Source: Rubrivivax sp. (lineage in GTDB: Bacteria; Pseudomonadota; Gammaproteobacteria; Burkholderiales; Burkholderiaceae_C). Taken from it: a stretch of 64,000 nt of DNA. How positions within the stretch are numbered: the first letter of the stretch is position 1; each line of letters begins with the position of its first letter. A model generated the notes under the pieces. That model was not told where the DNA came from. It saw nothing but the letters and a program-made list of their open reading frames with translations, and did not search any database. The DNA lies in contig JADJYX010000001.1 of assembly GCA_016719535.1 (NCBI GenBank), positions 744,001 through 808,000 on the forward strand, given 5' to 3'. Positions 52,215-60,172 of this stretch are shown here, piece after piece. The translations under genes and the position numbers were made by a program.

Positions 52215-52240
52215 GGGCTCTTCAGCGTTCGTGAAGACCC
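52215..52240 (-). terminator. Hairpin between the hydrolase gene and tcuA
   Basis: GGG(C)TCTTCA and TGAAGACCC pair with one bulged base around a 7-base loop. It lies about 85 bp after the hydrolase stop on the minus strand and 50 bp before tcuA, so it may end the hydrolase transcript. Confidence 0.4.
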
Positions 52241-52323
52241 GGGCCAGCTGGCCGGCAACCGGCGCCTGAAGCGGCAGTGGCGGGGCAGGGGCACCGGCGG
52301 CGCCCCATCCCCGGGCCTGGCGC

Positions 52324-53817
52324 TCAGGGTGCGCTGCAAGCCGGCATGAAGCTGCGCGTGGCGATGGTCGTCGGGTTGTCCTCGGGCGAGGTCGCGGCGT
52401 TGACCGTGAAGCGGCAACCATAGTTGGAATCGGCCACGGTCGACGGCGTCAGCACGTCGTCGCCTTCCGGGCGCACGCCGGTCTGCTCCCAGGTGACCAT
52501 CGCATCGAAGGCAGCCACCTGCTCGGCGATCGTGAAGTCGCAGTGGCTGGGCGCGCGCACGGCCCGCTGCACCAGCCACTGGCCGCTGCCGCTGGCCTGC
52601 GCCCGCTGGCGAAAGATCTGCTGCATGTGGAAGGGCACATACAGGTCGCCCAGCGTATGCAGCGAGACCACCGGGATGTTGAATTTGCCGTTGACCTTCG
52701 GCACCCAGCGCAGGCCGTCGCGGCGCAGCCGGTTGGCTTCGGGCGTGGGAACGGCATCGACGATGGCGGCGTTGAGCTGCACCTCGGTCAGCGACAGCGA
52801 CGGGTCGCTGTCGAGCTGGTAGACGATGCGGCGCGTATCGACGACGTTGGCATCGAGGATGCCGTTGATCGTGCCGTCGCCGCCGAAGGTGCCCCAGACG
52901 ACGTTCTGCAGGCCGGAATTGGCGAAGCCCTGCGCGAAGATCGGGCGTTCGCCGCCGGTGAGGTTCTTGACCACCTCGCGCAGCAGCATGCCCTGCGGCG
53001 TCGGCGCAGCGGAGAAGGTGGTGAACAGCGCACTGCGCACCGCCTGCGCGATCGTCGCCCAGTTCGTCACCGGGAAGCTGCTGGCCGGATAGCCGGCCAG
53101 GGCCTGTGCCGCCAGCTGGTAGGCGCCGAAATAGTCGAACAGCTCGGTATCGCCCATCACGCCGCACATCGGCACGGCGCCGTCGTACCTGAAGGGGTTG
53201 ACCGCTGTCTTCTCGGCTTCCTTGTCGATCGCGGCGCCGGTGACGTGCCCGCCCATCGAGTGGCCGATGATGTAGGTGCGCTGCGGCTTCGGCAGTTCGC
53301 GCCCGTTCTGGCGGGCGATGTCCGTGAACGCCAGCGCCAGCGCGTTGGTGTCTTCGACGCCCGCCCGCACGTCGTAGTAGTTCTTGCTGTAGCTCGAGGC
53401 CGCCCAGGCGTAGCCATGGGCGATCAGGTGGCGGCGGATCGACGGGTTGCTGACGCCCAGCGTGGGGCCGGTGCCCGCATAGCCATGGGCGTACATCACC
53501 AGCTTGCCGTTCCAGTTGTGAGGCACCTCCACGCGATAGCCGGCATGGTCGAGCACGCCCCACCAGCGGTCGGCTTGCGCGGGGGCACCAGCCAAGGCGT
53601 CGAAGGCAAGCGCCGACGTGACGGCGAAGGCGCGTGCATCGTGCGGGCGCGGATCCTCGGGGCAGGCTGCGAAGCCCTGGGCACTGCCTGCGGGCCCGCC
53701 CTGCGTGTTGGGTACCGCCTTGCTGCACAGGTTGCCGCCGGGGGCGGCCAGCACGCTGCCGGCCGACAGGGTGAGCAGCAGGGCGCCGATGGCGCCGGTG
53801 ATTCGTGGGCGTGTCAT
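52324..53817 (-). CDS. Secreted alpha/beta hydrolase
   Basis: This 497-residue protein has a signal peptide (MTRPRITGAIGALLLTLSAG to VLA-A) and an alpha/beta hydrolase domain with the nucleophile elbow GHSMGGHV near residue 165. MYAHGYAGTGP carries the oxyanion-loop His-Gly. A C-terminal HCDFT segment may hold the catalytic His. Four or more cysteines fit disulphides of an exported enzyme. Esterase or lipase activity is inferred; the substrate is unknown. Confidence 0.72.
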   Translation of the reverse strand: MTRPRITGAIGALLLTLSAGSVLAAPGGNLCSKAVPNTQGGPAGSAQGFAACPEDPRPHDARAFAVTSALAFDALAGAPAQADRWWGVLDHAGYRVEVPHNWNGKLVMYAHGYAGTGPTLGVSNPSIRRHLIAHGYAWAASSYSKNYYDVRAGVEDTNALALAFTDIARQNGRELPKPQRTYIIGHSMGGHVTGAAIDKEAEKTAVNPFRYDGAVPMCGVMGDTELFDYFGAYQLAAQALAGYPASSFPVTNWATIAQAVRSALFTTFSAAPTPQGMLLREVVKNLTGGERPIFAQGFANSGLQNVVWGTFGGDGTINGILDANVVDTRRIVYQLDSDPSLSLTEVQLNAAIVDAVPTPEANRLRRDGLRWVPKVNGKFNIPVVSLHTLGDLYVPFHMQQIFRQRAQASGSGQWLVQRAVRAPSHCDFTIAEQVAAFDAMVTWEQTGVRPEGDDVLTPSTVADSNYGCRFTVNAATSPEDNPTTIATRSFMPACSAP

Positions 53818-54108
53818 GGTTGTCTCCGTCCGGTTGTTGTCGCGGGACCTGCCGCTGGCATGTCCACGGGCGTCGGGTCAGTCGCCATGGCATTGAAGAG
53901 TCGGCAGGCGCCCAAGGCAATCCGGACCGACCCGTTCGACCTGACGCCTTGGTGACAGCGCGGCCTGCACGAGGATCACGCCCGACGCGGCCCGCGGTTT
54001 CGTGAACATCGGCCGTCCGGGCGCTGCGGCCGTCTCGCCGGGCTGGCCAGGCCGCGCCGGCCTGCACGAGACTGTCGAAGGTCTCAACGGTGTTCGCCAC
54101 CCACGCCC
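53818..54108. other. Divergent intergenic region, no gene seen
   Basis: These 291 bp lie between the divergent hydrolase and lipoprotein genes. I see no convincing ORF, operator or RNA gene. Confidence 0.5.
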
Positions 54109-54597
54109 GTGAACCGCTTGTCCACGCCTGTCGCCGCGGTGCTCGCGGCCCTGCTGCTGGCCGGGTGCTCCCGGCGCGAAGCGCCGCCACCGCCGCCGGC
54201 TTTCGAGGCCACGCGCAGCGTGCTGCCGGTTCCCGCGGCCGTGCCGCCCCAGGTGCCGGTGCCCGCCGGTGAGCCGCCCGAGGCCGACGTCGTGCGGCTC
54301 TATACGGAAGAGATCGACGCCGTGCGCGCGGCCGGCGGGCTGCCGCTGGTGGTGACGGCCACCGGCACGCGCATCACCGTGATGCCCACGCTGCACCGGG
54401 CATGGAAGGACGATTGCCGGCGCGTGCCACAGTCCGCCCCGGGGCACTGGGAGTGCAGCTTGACCGTCAAGCTCGCCCTCGAGCGGGTCGACCCCGAGGG
54501 CATGGCGCGCCGGCGCAGGACGAACGAGCCTTCGGTGCAAGGCGCCCGCGTCTTCGTCCGCTGGGACGCCGCGGCTGGCCGCTGGGTGCGCGGCTGA
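54109..54597 (+). CDS. Predicted lipoprotein of unknown function
   Basis: This 162-residue protein starts at GTG 54109 and has a lipoprotein signal ending LLLAGCS, so Cys20 would be lipidated. A Pro-rich linker (residues 25-60) precedes a domain of about 100 residues with two cysteines (DDCRRVP and WECSLTVK) that could form a disulphide. I do not recognise the domain. It converges with the following large exported-protein gene, 34 bp away. Confidence 0.6.
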   Translation: MNRLSTPVAAVLAALLLAGCSRREAPPPPPAFEATRSVLPVPAAVPPQVPVPAGEPPEADVVRLYTEEIDAVRAAGGLPLVVTATGTRITVMPTLHRAWKDDCRRVPQSAPGHWECSLTVKLALERVDPEGMARRRRTNEPSVQGARVFVRWDAAAGRWVRG

Positions 54598-54631
54598 GCG
54601 GCGCCGGGCAGATCGATCGCCCTGCGCGACG

Positions 54632-56389
54632 TCAGTCGCCGGTGATCATCAGCCAGACGCCTTCGCGGTTGCGCACGAAGCGGCCCTGGCCGAAGCCGGC
54701 CTCGTCGAGCTGGAAGCCGGTCATGGCGACGAATTGCTTGTTCATCGGGTTGTCGGTCTTGATCTCGTATTCGCAGTTGTAGCCGGGGCGGCTGGGTGAC
54801 TTCTCGCAGCCGATCTTGGCGAACTGGAGGATGCGCGTCGGCGCGGCCAGTGCGCCGCCGGTCATGCCGCGCTGCATGTTCAGCGACAGACACATCATCG
54901 CGTTGACCGGGTTGTCGCGGCTGCCGCCGCCCTGGCACTGGCTGTACAGACCCTTGACCCGTGCAGCGGCAGTCTCGAATTTCTGCCGCACCAGGTCATA
55001 CATCACCTCCTCGGTCGGTTCGCCGCCGGCACGCGAGCCCGCGGCCGCTGCCTGCGCCGGCGGTGCCACCGGTGCCGCCACGGCTGCCGGCACGGCGGCC
55101 GCGGCCGGCTGCGACGGGCCGGCCGGCGTGGCACGACCGAGCGCATCGTTGCGCTCGATCAGGCGGATGCGTTCGTCGACGGCAGCGCGCATGGCCTGCA
55201 CGCCGGGCAGGCTGGCTTCCGACGGCAGCGTATAGCGGCCGACACTGGACTGGGCTTCGGCCACCGAGGTGGCCTGCTGCGCTGCGCGCACCAGCAGTGC
55301 GCCCGAGCGGGCCAGCACGGCCTCGCGGCGCTGCTGGAAATCGGTCTGCACCGCCGCCAGTTCGGGCGCCAGCCGTGTCGGGTTGCCGCCCCAGCGCGAC
55401 TGGAAGCGCCGCTGCCACTGCACGCCGGCCTCCAGGCCGGCCAGGCCATCGGCGAAGCCGGCCAGTTCGCGGCTTTCGGCCTCGGCAGCGGCCACCGCCA
55501 GTTCGCGCTCGCGGCGCTGCAGCGACAGCAGCGCCGGGTCATCGGCGGGCAAGCCGATGCCCAGCCCGCTGCCCTGCGGGCCGACGCTGTCGCGGGCCTT
55601 GGCCAGCAGGGGCAGGTGCTCGGGCGACTGGGCCTGTGCCAGGGCCTCGTTGATGCGCTGGCGCAGCAGGTCGGGCACGATGGCCTGCGCCGCCTGCTGA
55701 AAGGCAGCGTCGAAGGCCTGCTGGCCCTCGGCACCGACACGCGCCACCAGCGGCCGGGCGCGCTCGCGGATCGCCTGCAGGCGCGCCAGGCTGGTGCCCT
55801 GCGGGCTGGCCTGCTGCAGTTCGGCGACCAGCTGGTCCAGCTCGCCCTTCGCCGCGGCGCCCTGGCGCTCGGACGCCTCCTGCTGGGCACGCCGCGCCTG
55901 CATCGCCTGCACCAGGCGAGCGTGCTGGTGCTGGTTCCACAGCGTCTGCACGGTCTGCCATTCGGCGGGCGTGAATTCGCCACCCTGCATGCAGGCGCGC
56001 GCCGTCTCCTGCTGGAAGCTGCGGAAGTCCTGCATCGTGAGCTGTTCGTAGGTCTTGCCGAAGTGCCTGGCAAACACCTCGTCGGACAGCAGCTGCGCGG
56101 TGCGCGCATCCAGAGCGCCGGCCGCCGGCCATCCGGTGCGGCGCTGGCGGGGGTCGGCCGGCGCCGCCGGCTCGGCGGCCGCGGCGGGCACGGGTGTGCG
56201 CACCCAGGCGAGCAGCGTGCGGCACTGGCCCGCGGCCGGGCTCAATGCGTTGCGCAGGATATTGCCGAGGTTGAAGCCCTGGGCCTGGGCACTGGTGGCG
56301 CAGGCGGCGGCCAGCATGCCGGCCACCAGCATGGACCGGGCGCGGGGCCCGATCGGCGCACGGAGCAGCCGGTGCGGTGTGCGTGTCAT
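54632..56389 (-). CDS. Large exported helical protein of unknown function
   Basis: This 585-residue protein has a signal peptide (SMLVAGMLAAACATSAQAQ). The mature part is mostly helical and Gln/Ala-rich (about residues 100-430), followed by an Ala/Pro linker (about 435-465) and a C-terminal domain of about 110 residues with four cysteines (SQCQGG, MMCLSL, IGCEKS, YNCEYEI). The frame is open far upstream but overlaps the LysR gene, so ATG 56389 is used. I do not recognise the family. The C-terminal domain and the preceding lipoprotein both look like cell-envelope proteins. Confidence 0.6.
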   Translation of the reverse strand: MTRTPHRLLRAPIGPRARSMLVAGMLAAACATSAQAQGFNLGNILRNALSPAAGQCRTLLAWVRTPVPAAAAEPAAPADPRQRRTGWPAAGALDARTAQLLSDEVFARHFGKTYEQLTMQDFRSFQQETARACMQGGEFTPAEWQTVQTLWNQHQHARLVQAMQARRAQQEASERQGAAAKGELDQLVAELQQASPQGTSLARLQAIRERARPLVARVGAEGQQAFDAAFQQAAQAIVPDLLRQRINEALAQAQSPEHLPLLAKARDSVGPQGSGLGIGLPADDPALLSLQRRERELAVAAAEAESRELAGFADGLAGLEAGVQWQRRFQSRWGGNPTRLAPELAAVQTDFQQRREAVLARSGALLVRAAQQATSVAEAQSSVGRYTLPSEASLPGVQAMRAAVDERIRLIERNDALGRATPAGPSQPAAAAVPAAVAAPVAPPAQAAAAGSRAGGEPTEEVMYDLVRQKFETAAARVKGLYSQCQGGGSRDNPVNAMMCLSLNMQRGMTGGALAAPTRILQFAKIGCEKSPSRPGYNCEYEIKTDNPMNKQFVAMTGFQLDEAGFGQGRFVRNREGVWLMITGD

Positions 56390-56484
56390 GAATTCCCCTG
56401 ATCGGAGCGGCTGCGAGCGAGGCCAGCCGCGGGCGAGAGGATAGCGGCGCGGACGGCTGGCGCCAGATCCGGTTCGGGGGGGGG

Positions 56485-57414
56485 CTACAGCAACGTCGCC
56501 CCGCGCCAACGCCCTTCGGCAACCAGCGCACGCGCCAGCTCGGCCACCACCACGCGCGTGGCCAGCGCGGCGGGCGAGAGTTCGTCGTCGGACAGGCTGG
56601 CCAGCAGGTTGTCGCGCGCGGCGGCCGCATCGGCCAGCGCCTGGATGAGCAGATCGGCATCGTCCACCGGCGCGGCGGCACCGGGCTGGATGGAAGCGCC
56701 CAGGCCGGCGCGCACGGCCTTCATCACCAGCGCCAGCGAATCGATCTCGGCCACCACGCGGGGTTGCAGCCGGGCGGCGGCAAAGGCGGTGTCGACACGA
56801 TGGCGCAGGCCATGGGCGCCGGTCGGCAGCACCAGCGGCAGATCGGCCAGTGCGGCCAGGCGCAGGCCGCGGCCAGCCCTCGGCCTTGGCGGCAGGCCGG
56901 GCAGGTCGGGCCGCGCCAGCAGGAACAGGCCCTCGCGCAGCAGCGGCTGCACGCTCCAGCGGCGGGCGGTGTCGGTGGCGAAGACCACCGCCAGGTCGAG
57001 CTGCCGCGCATTGAGCATCGCATTCAGGTGCCCCGACATCGCCTCCACCAGATGCAGCCGCACATCGGGGTAGCGCGTGCGCATGGCCTGCAGCAGCGGC
57101 AGCCCCAGCACCGAGGCGGTGGTGGGCGCCAGGCCGACACTGACCCGGCCCGACAGCCGCTGGTGCTGCGCCGCCTGCACCGCCTGCTCGGCGTGGCGCA
57201 AGGTCAGCTGCGCCTGCTGCAGGAAGGCCAGGCCGGCCTCGGTGGGCACGACGCCGGTGCCCTTGCGCTGCAGCAGCCGCGTCGCCAGCTCGCCTTCCAG
57301 CCGGCTGATCTGCTGGCTCAGCGCCGAGGTCACCACGCCCAGCTCCTGCGCCGCGCGGCCCATGCTGCCGCATTCGACGGTGCGCACGAAATAGCGCAGC
57401 TGGCGCAGTTCCAT
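56485..57414 (-). CDS. LysR-family transcriptional regulator
   Basis: This 309-residue regulator has an N-terminal winged HTH (MELRQLRYFVRTVECGSMGR, then SALSQQISRLEGELATRLL) and a C-terminal effector-binding domain. It resembles Nac/TcuR-like LysR proteins, but the ligand cannot be read. It is divergent from the sulfurtransferase gene with a 69-bp gap, the usual layout for a LysR protein and a target, so control of that gene is possible. Confidence 0.85.
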   Translation of the reverse strand: MELRQLRYFVRTVECGSMGRAAQELGVVTSALSQQISRLEGELATRLLQRKGTGVVPTEAGLAFLQQAQLTLRHAEQAVQAAQHQRLSGRVSVGLAPTTASVLGLPLLQAMRTRYPDVRLHLVEAMSGHLNAMLNARQLDLAVVFATDTARRWSVQPLLREGLFLLARPDLPGLPPRPRAGRGLRLAALADLPLVLPTGAHGLRHRVDTAFAAARLQPRVVAEIDSLALVMKAVRAGLGASIQPGAAAPVDDADLLIQALADAAAARDNLLASLSDDELSPAALATRVVVAELARALVAEGRWRGATLL

Positions 57415-57483
57415 CTTCGAAGATCCGGCAGGTGATTTCGGGGCGAGCATGCCATGGCGACGATGCCGGGCCAGAATGACGTC

Positions 57484-58344
57484 ATGACCTACCGCACCCT
57501 GATCCAGGCCGCCGAGCTCGATGTGCTGCTGCAGACGCAGCCGCAGCGCACCGTGGTCTTCGACTGCAGCTTCGACCTCTTCGACCCCGCCGCCGGACGC
57601 CAGCTGCACGAGGCCGGCCATCTGCCCGGTGCCTCGTACCTGCATCTGGACGAGGACCTCAGCAGCGCCAAGACCGGCCGCAACGGCCGCCACCCGCTGC
57701 CCGCGCGCGAGGCCTTTGCCGCGCGCATGGCCGCACGCGGCGCGAATACCGACAGCCAGGTGGTGGTCTACGACGCCGCCGGCGGCATGTATGCGGCGCG
57801 CGCCTGGTGGATGCTGCGCTGGATCGGCCATGCCGAGGTGGCGGTGCTCGACGGCGGCCTGGCGGCGTGGCGGGCCGCCGGGCTGGCGATCGAGTCCGGT
57901 GCGGCATCGGCGCCACCGGCGGGCAACCTGGTGCTGCGGCCGGCGCTGGTGCGCAGGGTCGACCGCGAGGCCTTGCTGGCCAACCTGAATGGCGGGCCGC
58001 AGCTGGTGGTCGATGCCCGCGCCAACGACCGCTTCCGCGGCGAGAACGAGATGCTGGACCCGGTGGCCGGGCATATCCCGGGCGCACGCAACCGGGTGTT
58101 CCGCGACAACCTGGCCAGCGACGGCCGCTTCAAGCCGGCAGCCCAGTTGCGCGACGAATATGCCGCGGTCACCCGCGGCCACGCGGCCGACCGGCTGGTG
58201 ATGTCGTGCGGCAGCGGCGTCACCGCCTGCCACAACCTGCTGGCGCTGGAGGTGGCTGGCCTTTGCGGCGCCGCGCTCTACCCGGGCAGCTGGAGCGAAT
58301 GGTGCGCCTGGCCCGGGGCGCCCATCGCCACCGGCGACGCCTGA
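57484..58344 (+). CDS. Thiosulfate / 3-mercaptopyruvate sulfurtransferase (rhodanese)
   Basis: This 286-residue protein has two rhodanese domains. The C-terminal active-site loop is CGSGVTAC, with the first Cys as persulphide carrier; this loop type is more typical of 3-mercaptopyruvate sulfurtransferases. The first domain contains VFDCSFDLFDP and HLPGASYLHLDED. ATG 57484 is preferred to an in-frame ATG at 57454 because homologs begin near here. The physiological sulphur donor is not evident. Confidence 0.88.
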   Translation: MTYRTLIQAAELDVLLQTQPQRTVVFDCSFDLFDPAAGRQLHEAGHLPGASYLHLDEDLSSAKTGRNGRHPLPAREAFAARMAARGANTDSQVVVYDAAGGMYAARAWWMLRWIGHAEVAVLDGGLAAWRAAGLAIESGAASAPPAGNLVLRPALVRRVDREALLANLNGGPQLVVDARANDRFRGENEMLDPVAGHIPGARNRVFRDNLASDGRFKPAAQLRDEYAAVTRGHAADRLVMSCGSGVTACHNLLALEVAGLCGAALYPGSWSEWCAWPGAPIATGDA

Positions 58345-58351
58345 GGGCGAT

Positions 58352-58579
58352 TCACTCCTGGCGCGGGAAGGTCTTGTCGAGCACGCGCTCGCCGGCCTTG
58401 AAGGCGAAGAACATCCAGCCCGCCAGCGACGCGACCATCAGCACCCACAGCAGCGTGACCACGAAGCCGCCGCCGGCCGGCACGATGCTGCGCCCGGCCC
58501 AGGCGGCCACCAGCATCACCACCGACACCAGGAAGATGCCGGCACAGTTGTTGGCCCAGTGGCGTGCGTCGCGTGTCAT
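58352..58579 (-). CDS. Small two-span membrane protein
   Basis: This 75-residue protein has two spans (about residues 12-30 and 39-62) and a short charged tail. It begins MTRDARHWANNCAG. It lies convergent to the sulfurtransferase gene, 7 bp away, and downstream of the broken SDR gene. Family not recognised. Confidence 0.55.
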   Translation of the reverse strand: MTRDARHWANNCAGIFLVSVVMLVAAWAGRSIVPAGGGFVVTLLWVLMVASLAGWMFFAFKAGERVLDKTFPRQE

Positions 58580-58633
58580 GGCAAAGCGTCCTTCGTCGAT
58601 GGTTGGGATGTGGCTGATTCTGCAGCGCCGGCT

Positions 58634-59235
58634 TCAGAACTGGTAGCGGCGCAAGCCCCCGTCGACCGGGATCACCGCATCGGTGATGTAGCCGGCCAAC
58701 GGGCTGCACAGGAAGGTGACGAGCCCGGCGATGTCCTCGGGTTCGCCATAGCGGCCCACCGGAATCTCGTGCTCGCACCGCCACTGCCGGTATTCGGGCG
58801 TGCAGTTGCGCAGGATCTGTTCGGAGTGGATGCGCCCCGGCGGCACGCAGTTGACGGTGATGCCGTGGCGGCCGACCATGCGGGAGAGGCCCTTGGCCCA
58901 GCTGTGGATGCCGGCCTTGGCGCAGAAGGCGCCGTTGACGTGCTCGGGCTCGCTCTTGCCGGTGATGTTGACGACGCGGCCCCAGCGGCACCAGGATGTC
59001 GACATGGCCCAGGCCCGCGGTGGCGGCGGCGGCATACAGGTCCTGGGCGATCAGCACCGGCTCGGGCCCGCCGGCGGCCGTGATCTCGGCGGCCAGTTCG
59101 GCCAGCCTGTCGGTGCGCCGCGCGCTCACGGCCACACGCACGCCCTCGGCGGCCAGCGCCTTGCCGATGCCACGGCCGATGCCCACGCTGGTGCCGGTCA
59201 CGAGGGCGCCGATCTTGCCGGTTCGCGCGGCTCGC
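58634..59235 (-). pseudogene. SDR-family dehydrogenase remnant (5' truncated, internal deletion, frameshift)
   Basis: The N-terminal Rossmann part (GKIGALVTGTSVGIGRGIGK to GHVDILV) is in one frame, while the C-terminal part (GRVVNITGKSEPEHVNGAF to YITDAVIPVDGG) is in another. The segment that should lie between, including the NNAG motif and most of the central helices, is missing at about 58980. No start codon precedes GKIGALVTG before the upstream stop at 59239. This is a decayed short-chain dehydrogenase with at least two deletions. Confidence 0.75.
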
Positions 59236-59238
59236 CGA

Positions 59239-60162
59239 TCAGAAGCCGTGGCGCATGCCGAATTCCACGCCGCAGGAGTGGCCGCCGCCGGCGAGCCCGC
59301 TGGCGCCGCCCGGCACGGCAAAGGTGGCGGCGCCCCGGTTGTCGATGCGCGACAGCGTGGCGTAGACCACGCTGCGCCGGCTCGAGGCGTGCACGCAGCC
59401 CAGGCCGATCTGGCGTGCGTCGTGGCCGTCGGCGACGGCCTCGTTCAGCGTAGGCACGTCGGGCAGCAGCAGCGAGCGCTTCGGGCCGGCGATCGCCAGC
59501 GCCTCGAGCTTGCCCGCCCTGACGTGCGGCAGCGCGGTGAAGAAGCTCGGAAGCATCAGCTGCGTCTGGCCACCGATGGTGTCGCCGATGGCCGGTGCCG
59601 AGCCCTTGTAGGGCACGCCCAGCATCACCACGCCGGTGTCGGGCTTGAACAGCTCGGCCGCATGGTGCGGCGCCGTGCCATTGCCGGCCGAGGCATGGCT
59701 GTGGCGGTCGGGCCTGGCCTTGAGCTGGACCACCCGCTCCTTCACGTCCGTGAACGGCGCTCTGGCGTGGGCCACCATCAGCGTCGGCGAGGTGCCCACC
59801 AGGCCGACCGGCTCGAAGTCGGCCACCGGGTCGCAGCGCAGCTTCTGCAGCGCCGGGTTCATCGCGTGGGTGGCGATGCAGCCGAATATCAGCGTGTGGC
59901 CGTCGGGCGTGGCGCGGGCGACGGACTCGCTGGCAATCGAGCCGTTGGCGCCGGCGCGGTTGTCGGCGCTGACGGTCTGGCCCAGCAGCGGGCCGAGCTG
60001 CTGCGCGATCGTGCGCGCCATCGCGTCGTTGCCGCCGCCGGCGGCGGTGGGCACGACGATGGTGATGGTCCTGGAAGGAAGGGCCACCGCGGCCGGCACG
60101 GCGGCAATGGCGGTGGCGGCCAGCAGCTGTACGACTTCTTCGGCGGGGCCGGGCTCGCCCAT
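59239..60162 (-). pseudogene. Chimera of a Bug binding protein and a porin C-terminus
   Basis: The open frame has 307 residues. Residues about 25-230 are a Bug-family binding protein (ITIVVPTAAGGGNDAMARTI, then LLLPDVPTLNEA). The last 65 residues (VVYATLSRIDNRGAATFAV to GVEFGMRHGF) look like the final beta-strands of a Gram-negative trimeric porin with its terminal Phe. These families are not normally fused, so a deletion has joined two genes. The N-terminus (MGEPGPAEEV) is also unlike a normal signal peptide start. A functional product is unlikely. Confidence 0.75.
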
Positions 60163-60172
60163 GCGCCGGCGC

